This document shows, piece after piece, positions 53,598 through 64,000 of a stretch of 64,000 bases of DNA. Source of the stretch: Schizochytrium sp. TIO01 (taxonomy: Eukaryota > Sar > Bigyra > Thraustochytrida > Thraustochytriidae); the NCBI GenBank assembly GCA_004764695.1, contig SMSO01000032.1, positions 7,212,668-7,276,667 on the forward strand, given 5' to 3'. The position numbers were made by a program, and so were the translations under genes. A model generated the notes under the pieces. That model was given only the letters and a program-made list of their open reading frames with translations, was not told where the DNA came from and did not search any database. The stretch's first letter is position 1, and every line of letters starts with the position of its first letter.

Positions 53598-53892
53598 CGA
53601 GAGCAGGACAAAAGTGTCACGATGGCATGATGGGTGATGTCATGCTGGCATGATGGGTGATGTACAACACTGCGCTGGAATCAGCCAGGGAATGAAGGGA
53701 ATCAAGCAAGCATCAAGAGGAGTCTGCAAAGCAAAACCTGCAGGCAGACCCGAAATACCAAAGCGACCAGAAGCACTTGAATTTATCAAGCACATTCTAC
53801 AAGACAATCCTAGCCATAGTAATAACTAATTACTACCACCTAAGACATTTACCCAAATACCTCTAAGTAATCATAACCACGTTTTCACTAGG
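53528..53892 (+). repeat. 3' LTR of the copia element
   Basis: 365 bases, identical by eye to the 5' LTR. Followed by GGCACTAAGTACT overlap, the copy of the left flank. Confidence 0.95.
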
Positions 53893-54324
53893 CACTAAGT
53901 ACTTCCGGGACACTGAACAATATTCAACGGATATTTTCTTTTTAAAAAAATAAGAGAAAGATAGAGACGAACTAAACCAAATGCTTTTCCTACAATATTT
54001 TTCAATAAGCGATGATATAAAACTCTTATAGTGAAGAAGACAAACTGAGACACCTTGACAGAATTCAATATGCTTCCTTTAACTATCATAGATTTTCAGT
54101 TCAACTTCCTAGTTGATATGTGAGTAGGCCCCGCTTTTAAAAAGCTCTTTACAATTCTCATAATAAATCAAATCTATCCCTCTCATCTCTGAATTTGCTT
54201 CGCTCTCCCCCTGATGTCCAAGAAGAAGCGTGCTTGGACAATGAGTTATGAAGTATAAAGATACAAATAAGCGACAAACTCTTTTCGTCAGCAAAGCCAT
54301 AACGTGTCATCGTTTAGCAATATC
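53893..54324. other. Upstream flank of Cys-rich gene B
   Basis: AT-rich; promoter and 5' UTR of gene B expected here. The insertion leaves about 430 bases of original upstream DNA. Confidence 0.5.
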
Positions 54325-54903
54325 ATGGTTAAACGTGTTAAAGAAATCGCGTTGTTATTTTTGCTCCTTGCAAACCCGTTAAGCGTCAATGCATCAAGCT
54401 ACTTGACTTGTGGTGAAAATGAGAGTTTATGCTGTGATTCAAAGTTATCTGGTGTCACTTCTTATACATTAACTGCAGACGCTATTGAGGGTTGTAACCC
54501 AAATTGGCAGAATTTGTTTGAAAACGCAAGCATGTTCTGTGCACGTCTAGTGCAAAAGTATGAAGGATCTACAGTGGACGCAAGCTCTTGCTGGTGCGGA
54601 GACCCAGACAAGCCATATGACAGTGGTGAGTGGCTCTATGATTGTGATAATCAGGTATGTGCTATCGATCCGTCTGGCACATCTGCTAGTTTCCCAGCGT
54701 TTTGTTCAATTGCACAATCAGCAAACGACATGGTAGCTTTATTGAGCACGACAGCTATAATACTAATCATTGCTGCTATAGTCATTTGTATAGGAATTCT
54801 TGTTTGCCTTCGTCGTGTAATTAAAAAGTACTTTTTCAGAAAGAAGTGGCATCCGGCGAAGGTTACTGTGGTGCGACCAAGCGAGCCAAACAGTAAGCAC
54901 TAA
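54325..54903 (+). CDS. Cys-rich single-pass membrane protein, family member B
   Basis: 192 residues from ATG at 54325 (the upstream in-frame GTG at 54304 is not used). Same plan as member A: signal peptide (LLFLLLANPLSVNA), ten ectodomain cysteines in the same order (C-x6-CC, GC, C, SSCWCG, GEWLYDCD-x2-C, FC), one membrane helix at about 146-168 (AIILIIAAIVICIGILVCL) and a basic cytosolic tail. The tail differs: B has LRRVIKKYFFRKKW and no CCC cluster, and ends with VTVVRPSEPNSKH, against VVVVQSPGGGDK in A. Outside the Cys frame identity is modest, so the duplication is old. Gene B is more AT-rich in codon use than A. Function unknown. Confidence 0.83.
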   Translation: MVKRVKEIALLFLLLANPLSVNASSYLTCGENESLCCDSKLSGVTSYTLTADAIEGCNPNWQNLFENASMFCARLVQKYEGSTVDASSCWCGDPDKPYDSGEWLYDCDNQVCAIDPSGTSASFPAFCSIAQSANDMVALLSTTAIILIIAAIVICIGILVCLRRVIKKYFFRKKWHPAKVTVVRPSEPNSKH

Positions 54904-57900
54904 TATAATACACTGTTCATTTTAAAGATAGCCATAGTTCAGGACTATGCATGTAATCAAAATGCAAGAAAACTTGCAGACACGTTTCGGGGCTTGCGCT
55001 ATTTAGAATTCACTATTTTGTTGCAAGATAAGTGGATCTGACTTATACTGATTTTATAAGACATATTCCAACTTTTGACCTGCCTCCTTTGAAGTTCCAT
55101 CTGGAAATTACCAGCACGTGCATACCTCTTTCGTACATATTTCAAATGGCTTGGGAAATGGCATTGCTGTAATCTTTTTAGTACAGCTAAGTAATTCGAT
55201 TACTGTTTTTGAATAAATCCAATTGCAGAAGATTGTTCTTAAAATCCAATGCAAATGATCCACCAAAGAATCTAATTCAAAAAATTGATGTAGTTTATGT
55301 AATGCAATGATTTTAGCTTTCAGGAGAAGCAGGACTTGTGTCTGATAGACGTGCGTTGAAGGAAAGGATTAGCTTAAGTTCTCTCTTGGAACAAATACCA
55401 TATAGAAATGAATAAACGTAGCACTCAAAAGAACATTCTCTGAATAGCTACTATGAGAACTATAACTTTTACGCTGCATTGCTGGTGTCGCACATGATTA
55501 AATATTCGAGTTCTCACCGGCCGATAGGCTGTACTTGTCTTGCATTGTCAAATTTATAACATTCGAAAATGTTTGATCGATATCAAATTTCTATTTCGGG
55601 GTGCCTTTAAAAAACCACAACTATTCAATGTGTTTCAAAAATATTTATTCAACTCAGCAAGTTCTCGCACAGCAAACGAGAAATCGCATTGCAGCGTTGG
55701 ACCAATCATATTCTCTTGAAAATTGATCGTGATTGTATACATTGGAAAAAAAGACAAGCTACATCAAGGATGACAGAGTGTAAATTTAATGTCAAGCATT
55801 GAAAAGGAGAAGTACTTCTGTGATATCTCCTACTATATTACTTGTTGCTTTGACAATTCGCGACAAGCCTCCGAAGCAATTATTGAACGTGTTTAGAGTT
55901 ATGAGTATGACTTAGCGACCAAGTTGAGACAATGTTAACCCGATTGTAGAAAGTCTCCTCCTTTATTCAGAAGCTGCCCTTGGCGATTCTTTTGCTTGGC
56001 GGCAGCTCTGGTCAAAGCAAAGCGCTTGCATGTGTTGGAGATTCGATCTCAGCTCGTCAATCTGAGCCTGCAACATATTTTGGCCCTCAAGTTTGTTAGA
56101 TCTTTTCTGCGAGCGTTGGCGAGACAGAGAACTTGTCCTCAGTGAAACCGAAACTGGGTACTCGTCTACTCCAGGCTACAAAAAGGCTCCAAAAGGGACT
56201 CCATTTCATTGAATTCTATCTTGATTAGAACTCCAGGCTAGCTAGAGTCTTGATCGCTCTATTACTAATAGTTCATATCATTACTGTATACTTATGGAAT
56301 AGTTTCCTCTCGTACTCATACTCGTAGGGAAGTGGTGCACGCCATTTACCCTCATTGATTTCCAAGGTTGAATATTAGTTGTAGGTGTCTACCAATCTTT
56401 CAATTATTTATCTATACTTCTCCTCTAACAATCAAGTACCTTGACTGCGAGACAAACGTGCCTGATTGAATTGATTGAAAGAAATAGATGGTGCCCGGTC
56501 TTAATTCAGGATACTCAGTACAGCTTTCTAAAAAAAGCACGTTTACTCTTACAAACTCTTATAAAAATATATTGAATAATAAATAAAACCGTGGTTTTTA
56601 TTTTTAGTTTCCCCAAAAAATTTTAAAAGAAGAAGAAGAAAAATAAAAAAGAGCAAGTTTTGCAGACCACTGCAGACCACTTCAATTTCTTCCACCTGGT
56701 TCATAAAAAGCCTTTCAAGTTCTTCAAAGCTTGGTAAATAAATAAAAAATGAATGAGTTATGAAGATCTTTGGTCTTTATTGCGTAGTTATTTAGAAACT
56801 GGGCTAGGTACCTACCAGCATTTGAAAAGAGAAAGAAAAAGAATCACAGAATTAGAATATGTTCATTCTTCTGAAGAATTAAAAAAAACAAAAAAACAAA
56901 AAACATTCATTCTTTTGTAAGAAGTGTGGTATAAAGAAGTTTATAAAGTTATAAAATAGCGATGTTTATAGACAGAAGTAAAGTAATAGAACTGGAATAC
57001 AAACTTCCGCGGCCTTGGTCGGGAACTCCACTTCACGAGTCAGCAAAAGGTAAAGCGAAAGGTAAAGAAAGACTTCGGGTACGTGCGTCGAGGGTAGCAG
57101 GCAAGCAGGCAAACTAACAGTTTGGCCATAATTTTCTAAACTCTTCAAGAGGTAACAGGCAAGATTCCTACATCCATTCTCATCCATAAATTATTCTAGT
57201 CATCAAAACCATTGGTTCGCCAACGTCCAGTCAGAAGTTCAAGCAAAGGCGCAGGCGTCGAGGCGTCTACCCAGATCGGCTCAAGTTCTTCTTGGCCAGG
57301 TTGTTTGCGTTTTAAAGCAGAACTTACATAACACCCAGTATTTAGGACTAGAATGTTCGAGCTTGTCGAACTGAAGTGGGGCACTGGGGCATGCACACGG
57401 TCACGCACGCACGAAATGACGGGGACCTAGGAAAGGGACTCAGCAGCAGACAATGAACTTGTCATAGAGGGCATTGGAGCAGCAGCACGTCTCCGGTCAG
57501 ACAGCCGAGAGTTTCTTGTACCTTTGTGGAGTTGCCGCTGCGATCTAATCGTAGGAACTTGAGTTTCGCTGGCTCGCTTTTTGATGTGGTGCTGTTGGTT
57601 TAGAGAGCCTAGTTTCTGGGATCTTCGATTGTCGTCATGGAAGATCTGCTCGCTTGGCCGTAGTCAATACAATAGATGGAGCACCACGTCTCATTAAATG
57701 GGTCGAAGCTACGTTTACTTTGGAGGTTCGAATTGATGTCGCATTAATTTGTCATTCGGGGTACTCCATATCTGCGAAGATTCCACGGAGTTTTTGCGCA
57801 AGGTTTGGTTGAAGGCAACTTGAAAAAAAAAACGCGCAGTGGATGAAGATAAATACGGAAGTAATTTTGAAGACTTTGTTTTGGAGTCAGGAAGGCACGT

Positions 57901-58670
57901 TGTTTTATGAAGATCGCTGCAAGCGCAAGTGCTGTCACAAATTGGCTACCTGTCTACCTTGCCAAAGAATGATTGGTCAGGTTGATTTAAAAAAACGAGC
58001 CAAGCTAACACGTGTAACGCCCCATTAAAACTTATCCAGTCAGGACTTCCACGGACGCTTGGGCAAGTGGAACAACGACGCACTGCTGTTGCGAGGGTAG
58101 AATCCATGTTCCTACAATGAGTGAAATATACCCTGATGATAAATCGTGAAAGAGAAGTGATGGTGGTATGTAGGTACTACCAATTTATCACACTCTGTAT
58201 CAAAACCAAGGCTCTCTTTCTATCACTTCCTACTATTTGGTTCTTAAGAAGATTGAAGTCGCTATATCATTTGACCTCTAAGTCGTACTTCCATACAAGC
58301 AGAACAAACAAAGATCTATGATAGTTTCAAAGAAAAGGTAGATGCCGCACTATAGCGGCCAAGATCTTCCGTGGTAAGTCAATAGTACTTGGCATTCATG
58401 TGCCTGCCTGTTAGAGCACGTGTATCGTGTCCGGGTCGTGGCCAAGACTGCTTCCACTGGACCTCAGTGTCAGCACAGGTCGAAAATGGAATTAAACTAC
58501 TGAATGGAAGGATGCAGCTTCTCTCCTGTCCTATAATGTTCTGGGTTTTAATGATATGTGCCGATGGGTTTTTATTTGCGGCTAATCATGAATCACACAT
58601 TCAAACTTTGTTCAATATTCTGTCATGGTGATGTGTGATCTCTATTTGACTGTACAATTTGATTGATGGC

Positions 58671-58673
<3 letters not shown>

Positions 58674-58702
<29 letters not shown>
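58674..58702. repeat. (CT)n microsatellite
   Basis: About 14 CT units, directly readable. Confidence 0.95.
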
Positions 58703-58705
<3 letters not shown>

Positions 58706-61700
58706 GCCTTTTTCCTTACCCCCACGAACTGCATGCACTGTGGTAGATTTACGTTAGTGTTGGCATTCGAAATATTGAAACTCTCAAGCATCACCTACAC
58801 CACTTAAGCTTCCGGGGTAATGCGTTCGCCTAGCATTAAACAGAAAAGTAAATACATCGATCTAGAAAATGCAAAAAAAAAAAGAGGCAGAAAAAACTCT
58901 CGATGGGAATTAACTTGGTAGAAAACTAGAAAAGAGCCTTTGCTAAGGAGAACAAATGCATGGAAACGGAGAAGAGAATACGGGGAAATATTAAAAAAAG
59001 AAAGAGATTATAGAAAACAGAGGAATTGAATCAATGAGCATGTTCCTATAAATTATGAATTTGCCAAGAGCTGTTTCTTAAATACCCAAATGCAGCAGTT
59101 GTATATATGGACCTATTCCGTAGAGGTCTTGCCAAAACCCGGTTCCTCTTCTCTAACTCAAATAATAAAGTTTGCCTACTTTCAAATCACGCTGATAACT
59201 TCTGACTGAACCGTCTCAAAAGAAATGTGACTACCTTCGAAAATATCACGGTCAATATCAAGTGGCATTGTTTATTTGTGCATTTAGTTTCCTTCTCTTT
59301 AAAAAACAAACAAAATAGAACACAACTTGTTTGGCGTGTCAAATTTGTTGCATGAAGGATTCAAATGACCTGAGTGCTTATGATCCTAAATTATAATACA
59401 AGCCTATGTTTTGAAACAGTATTCTAAATGGAACTTTTATTTTGTTTCATCGCAGTTCTGTTTATATGTCTGTGAACATTGTTATTCTTATTGTAAAGTG
59501 AGGAAGCAAACCGTATAATCATTACCGAGATTGCTCGAAAAGCATCTAGAAAGCTCAACATTTTGAAAACGCCGATCCACAAGAGCTTGATACAACACAC
59601 GAGCTATTATCACATTTATAGTCAGGCCCTTGATCTCAAAAAGGTTATGAGTTTAAAATGGGATAGTTCTTCTATTAAGCTAAGTCCAATGCGTAGGATG
59701 CGTCAAAATCCTTTTCCAAGGCTAAATATAGAGTGTACATTGATGTTGCTGATTAACTTTTGAGAGCAAAGTCTGCAAGGTATAAGATTGTTTTTTTGTG
59801 AACTAAAAAGAAGAGATCTATCCTCATAAGAATCTGTGCAAGATGGGAATATATCTTTTGTTCGCCTGCTTTCATGTCACTGTAGCGCAAAAAGCCAATC
59901 AACCTGTAAAAATAACTGCAAAGGCCATCAGCCAAATCAAAGCAGTCTGAATTATATATTACAAGTCCACTCACGTTATAGAGCTTGATGATTTATATAC
60001 TTGCGCGCTTTCCATACGCATATGGTGTAAATATACTGAAGAACGTCTTGGTTTTTTAGCGCTCAATCAAAAGTGACTGTAAGACAGGAAAGAAATGTGA
60101 GGAGCAGATGAAAGCCTCTGCAACGTATGGACTTAGTTTCTGTCTCTTAAAGATCCATTGGTGGATGCACGAACATATTCTAGGAACTCGAGAGCTTACA
60201 AATATATACATATGTATTAAGCAGACCGCGTAGATGAACAATACTCCAAAGTTAAACAAAAAGGGTCAAGCTACTTGAATCTCTCTCAAACAACATCCTG
60301 ATAATTTGATAGAGCTAAGAATCCAAGGCAAAACCTGATAGACAATAACAATCAATAAGCTCAGCAGACTTGGTATTTTCGAAATGTGAAGAAACCCAAA
60401 TTTCAAGCAAGCAGAAGGCAAGCAGAGTAGTAGCAGTAGTATCAATCTAACCAATAGTCTAATATGACATTTGCTTAATAACCTATTGGTTCACATAATC
60501 GTCTGTCAAAAGTTCGCATCTCCTTTCGCACATGTAAATTTGCTTGATTATAGTGTTAATGTGGCGATGTTGTCCAATCTGTATTGCACATCGATTCAGA
60601 ATCTTACGCGTAGTTTACGCGTCACAAGTAACAACTAGAGTAAAAGGCAGACAAAATTTGATTGTACTATTTCTATATTTTGTTTTAGTCTTATCGTCAT
60701 GGTCACTCAGGGGTTATAGCCTTTTCTGATCAAATTTCCATTCACTCTTGAATAATTGTGATTGGTATTATTCATACAACGAGATGTCCAATATCACTGG
60801 AATGACACTAGTGTCACTGATTCTAAACCTTGGTAATTTATAGACACTAAAATTGGTATAGTGTAGTGGTGAATCTCTCGTTCGGTTGTCCAGAATGGCA
60901 CCAAGTGCGAGTGTTTGGCCATGACTTGCAGTTCAAAATGATGAAACCTAATCTGCTTTCGTCGCTTATTGTCTCTCTTGTGACGCAGATCAAGTTGATG
61001 TATCAAGGAGGAAAGAAATTAAACAGAATTTACAATAGAATTGCGTAGAGCACTTATTTCAAAGAGCTTTCAGCGTCTATGGTGCTTATAAAAAGGATGG
61101 TTAAAGCTCAAAGAGATTCTACTACCGTCAATGCCCGCTAAGTTGATGAATGATTTAATACCAATAAATCGAGGTGGTTATATTACTACCAAAGCCAAAC
61201 TCATGAATCAATGTTACCTGTAGAACTTGACACACGTATCACTAGCACACTCTTGGTCGTTGCGAGTATGGTTTGGCCGTATTTTCCATGATGAAAAGAG
61301 TCGCCCCGCTTCAAAGTCGGTTGAAAGTGAATAAGAACAAGACACTGATTTTGTCTTCGACATAACGTGCAGTATTTATCAGACGGCGCAACAATTTTTT
61401 ACCTTTTTCTATTCGATTAGTTGGATTTCATTCTATGCATGACCGTTAACATAAGAAAGGATTTATCTGAAAGGTCAGATAACAGCTTCAGGCTCTTTCA
61501 TTATTATATTCTTATTTGTGACAATTGTATGATAGAGATTTTGAAGATCTTAAAGCAAAGTAAAGAATGAGCACTTATCACATTAAGGCTCACTGAAAGC
61601 ATCTTCGAAATTAGGAGTTTTCCTGCAATACGAATGCATGCGGGAGCATTGCAATTCATACTTATCAAAGTCCCGAGGGATTGCTTGAATTTTAACAAAG

Positions 61701-63322
61701 GATACAGTAGGTCGAAGCTTAAACAAATTATTTGAATATCGAGTGTGGAACCATACCGTCTTAAAGTATGATCGCATCTGCTCCTTGAATGTATTTGCAT
61801 TAGAAAGATCAGGGTGTTGTTAGTTTATAGACATAGATTTCCAAAATCATGATTTTGATGGTCTGTATATATATACTTAGACCAATTTTGGTTTACGAAG
61901 CACAAGAAAGATTCAAATAAAGTCCTTGCAAAGTGCATCTTCTTGACTGTCATGCCCCCCTCCTCCCCTCTTAAGACCATGCGAATCTGCAGTAGATCTC
62001 GCTTGTCTTTTTTAATATAAACGGAATTTGAAGAAGCTACTGCCAACCTCTGGTTGAACGAGTATCCTGCATTCTCATGCACGATATTGCCCTAAGATGG
62101 ATGCTCATTGAAGAATCCAAATACGATTAGGAGAAATTGCAATATGAAAGCGCCAAATATCTAGATTCTAGCATAATGTTTTCCCATATACATGTGTGTT
62201 CGTGTTCGCGTTTGGCAAGATTTTGAAGTTGGTAAAGTTTCTAATGCTTTCGCCCTCCTGAGGAGTTGAGCTTTTTTATATTACAATATTCTATCAAGTT
62301 AGAAACGAGAAGGCCATGCCTTCCATAGTTAAAGTTAAGATAATTTCCTACTGTTGAAATTCTTTGTGTAGCAATACTGATTTTCTCATACTTGAATAAT
62401 CAAAAGTCCAACCTCATGGTTTCGTAAGAACAGTTCTTTGGTCTCTGCATTACTTCCGAATCATTAAATAAAACTACGGTTCATTCAACTTTAAAACTTA
62501 GGCTTTTCAGTTTGGTGGACCATGGTAGTAATAGAGCCTTCCTGAAATGCAAGTGCGGCTCGGCACCTGCGGTTCGTGCAATTGTTGTCTTTTTGGCATT
62601 ACACACATGTCGCTCTATCACGTTCTTGTGCCATGCTGGGGCACGATTTTTCGACGATCGATCCTTTGTTCCTATTCGAAGAATGAAGCTAAAAGTTAGA
62701 AAAAGCAAGCTAAAAGTAAGAGCCTGGAAATGCTCGAATACCAACAGATCAAATAATTATTCGAATGTGAATGATCAGAAAATCCACGATCAATCAAATA
62801 GAAGGAGGGGTTTCTGGGTTTAATCCTTAATATCGACTGCTCTATCAAAAGAAAAAAAAATAGGCTTACCAAGTATGTGGGGTATCTACCAATATAGCGT
62901 GCAAGTACTCAGTATATATTTGTTATTCTTCAGGCCTCTCGGGTGTCGCTATTTCGCACACCACGACGCTGATGAATTTCTTCGAGGAGACTGTTTACCA
63001 TAGTCCCATGTTGCCCTAGCCTCAAAACTTGAGGGTTGGATATTTGGCTTCCCCCCCTCCTCGCGAGCTCTTGCACTCTCCACTTGGGTTTGGGGCATTC
63101 ATTCCATGGTGGACAGTAAGCTCACTAGGTTCAAGTAGCTTCTACTACTACTCCATCGCTGGATTGATTGCAAATTGCGTTTGCCCCAGCGTCGCGCAAC
63201 TTCTTCCCTAAATCACACGTGCAGCTCTTGGCTTGCCTCACAAAGTGCGACGAGTAGAGTGCTATTTTGGTACCTCGTACCGTCCTCGCCGCAAGAAAAA
63301 CCAAGCTAGCGCGGCACTCTAA

Positions 63323-63484
63323 ACTTATGGACATGAAGTTGCCACTGCGAAACATGGAAACGCTAGGTATGTGTGCGTTCTGAGGGTTTTTCCTGATGAT
63401 GTAAAACAGCACAAGACTTTGTTCCAAAGCATCGCTGCGGGACATGACGACACGGCCATTGAGGCACTTCGTCTGCATTTACAA
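63323..63484 (+). pseudogene. Possible FCD-domain-like exon or relic
   Basis: The frame opens after a TAA at 63320-63322 and runs to a GTAAGT donor-like site at 63485. It reads GHEVATAKHGNARYV, then QHKTLFQSIAAGHDDTAIEA and LRLHL. The second block has the layout of the last two helices of FCD domains of bacterial GntR regulators (H..L..AI..GD...A...L..HL), and the first resembles their FH..A.A.GN block. No DNA-binding domain, start codon or continuation is visible. Could be chance or an antisense artefact. Confidence 0.25.
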
Positions 63485-64000
63485 GTAAGTACTTGGGTAC
63501 CTAGGTCTGTATGCCTACGTCTTTTAGATTCCATGGGTCCCGCCCTGCCTGCATGAAAGCAAGCTATTCATTTGGACAAGATCTCCATTCATGATTTCAC
63601 GAAAACTGCTCGATGGGCTGAATAACCCAACTTGAGTACCACAGGACAGCCAGCATCCTTGCAGGGTCCCCGGAAAGCTATAAAGGAAATAAATAGCCTC
63701 CGAAGGTGATTCCCTTTCCATGCATACAGAAACATCATCGTCATGGTAGCTCTAGAGACTCCCTACCATTTAGAGTATTTTATTGAATGAATCCCTCGAT
63801 ATGATACGATAGTTCTATACATGTTCTGAATTGCTCCTAACTAGTCCTGGCTCAATCTGCGATCTGTTTCGGAGCAACCTGCGCAATCTCTCTTCGCCAA
63901 GACAAGCAAGTAGACACCTTCAACGAGTAGGTGTCTGATTAACTTGTTTCTATTTTCATGAATGAATCCCGATTACAATATAACACCACTTCGGCCTTCG

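Larger units (their letters stand above)
48752..53892 (+). mobile_element. Ty1/copia LTR retrotransposon, full length but coding-defective
   Basis: 5141 bases with two 365-base LTRs. The internal order is gag remnant, protease, integrase, reverse transcriptase, RNase H, which is the copia order. The flanking string GGCACTAAGTACT (13 bases) occurs at both ends and overlaps the LTR edges, so the true target duplication is 5 to about 12 bases and cannot be fixed by eye. The LTRs lack a clean TG...CA end: with TG...CA borders the flanks do not match. Base-by-base reading found no difference between the LTRs, implying recent insertion. The coding part is broken by frameshifts at about 49.25, 49.47, 51.8 and 53.3 kb, so this copy needs help from another element. 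It sits between the two Cys-rich paralogues. Confidence 0.95.
54904..64000. other. 9-kb AT-rich region with no supported gene
   Basis: Frames here are short, AT-driven and without motifs. No tRNA found; the segment at about 60.85 kb has a D-arm-like string only. Small arrays: CT at 58.67 kb and CAAA/GAAA bits at 56.6-56.9 kb. The last kilobase is less AT-rich and shows protein-like scraps (for example HTTTLMNFFEETVY at about 62.96 kb and the FCD-like piece below), so a decayed or multi-exon gene may lie at the right edge. Confidence 0.45.

Noticed and set aside
48752-53892. CRISPR or prokaryotic element interpretation of the direct repeats
   Set aside because: The two long repeats are LTRs with PBS and PPT next to them, and the interior encodes copia integrase and RT.
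57196-57408. Minus-strand 70-codon frame with RKQPGQEELEPIWVDAS
   Set aside because: No ATG start, no domain and no supporting splice sites; kept as non-coding.
60855-60905. tRNA-like string TATAGTGTAGTGGTGAATCTC
   Set aside because: Resembles a D arm, but no acceptor pairing, anticodon stem or T arm can be drawn around it.
62512-62823. 103-codon plus-strand frame
   Set aside because: Ala/Cys/Lys mixture without motif, in AT-rich gene-free DNA, and no conserved feature.

Overview
The window is nuclear DNA of a unicellular eukaryote. It carries long, mostly intronless protein genes with eukaryote-only functions (retromer VPS26, lipin, eEF1B, the CLU/CLUH mitochondrial-biogenesis protein, a tubulin-tyrosine-ligase-like enzyme, an inositol 5-phosphatase, a mitochondrial trifunctional-enzyme beta subunit). 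Only two spliceosomal introns can be proven, both GT-AG. Intergenic DNA is long and full of di-, tri- and tetranucleotide arrays. A PTPS-III-type pterin enzyme, intron-poor genes and a Ty1/copia element fit a stramenopile-like protist (perhaps a labyrinthulomycete), but the sequence alone does not prove the lineage.

Layout. 0.7-11.0 kb is a compact gene block: HADHB-like thiolase (+), a possible Ska1-like protein (-), PTPS-III (+) and CLU (-). 11.0-18.7 kb has no convincing gene and many simple repeats. 18.7-25.8 kb holds a membrane-anchored TTL-like ligase (+) converging on a large TMEM245/AI-2E-family membrane protein (-). 25.8-32.3 kb is again repeat-rich and gene-free, including about 48 units of AAAC. 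eEF1B (-) lies at 32.3-32.9 kb. A small unrecognised gene (+) at 36.2 kb precedes an SH3-containing lipin (-), VPS26 (+) and a 5-phosphatase with a C-terminal CAAX box (-), up to 46.2 kb.

47.5-54.9 kb holds two tandem paralogues of a cysteine-rich, single-pass membrane protein family that I do not recognise. A complete-length Ty1/copia element (48.75-53.89 kb) sits between them. Its two 365-bp LTRs look identical, yet its coding region is broken by several frameshifts, an apparent gag deletion and loss of the protease aspartate. Its primer-binding site matches the anticodon arm of initiator tRNA-Met, as in Drosophila copia. 54.9-64.0 kb is AT-rich and almost gene-free; the only suggestive coding trace is a possible FCD-type fragment near 63.4 kb.

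No operon-like or gene-cluster logic links the genes. Two of them (lipin and the 5-phosphatase) act on phospholipids or phosphoinositides, and VPS26 acts in endosomal traffic. The most unusual items are the SH3-lipin architecture, the predicted lumenal TTL-like ligase, the PTPS-III active site and the Cys-rich membrane pair split by the retrotransposon.
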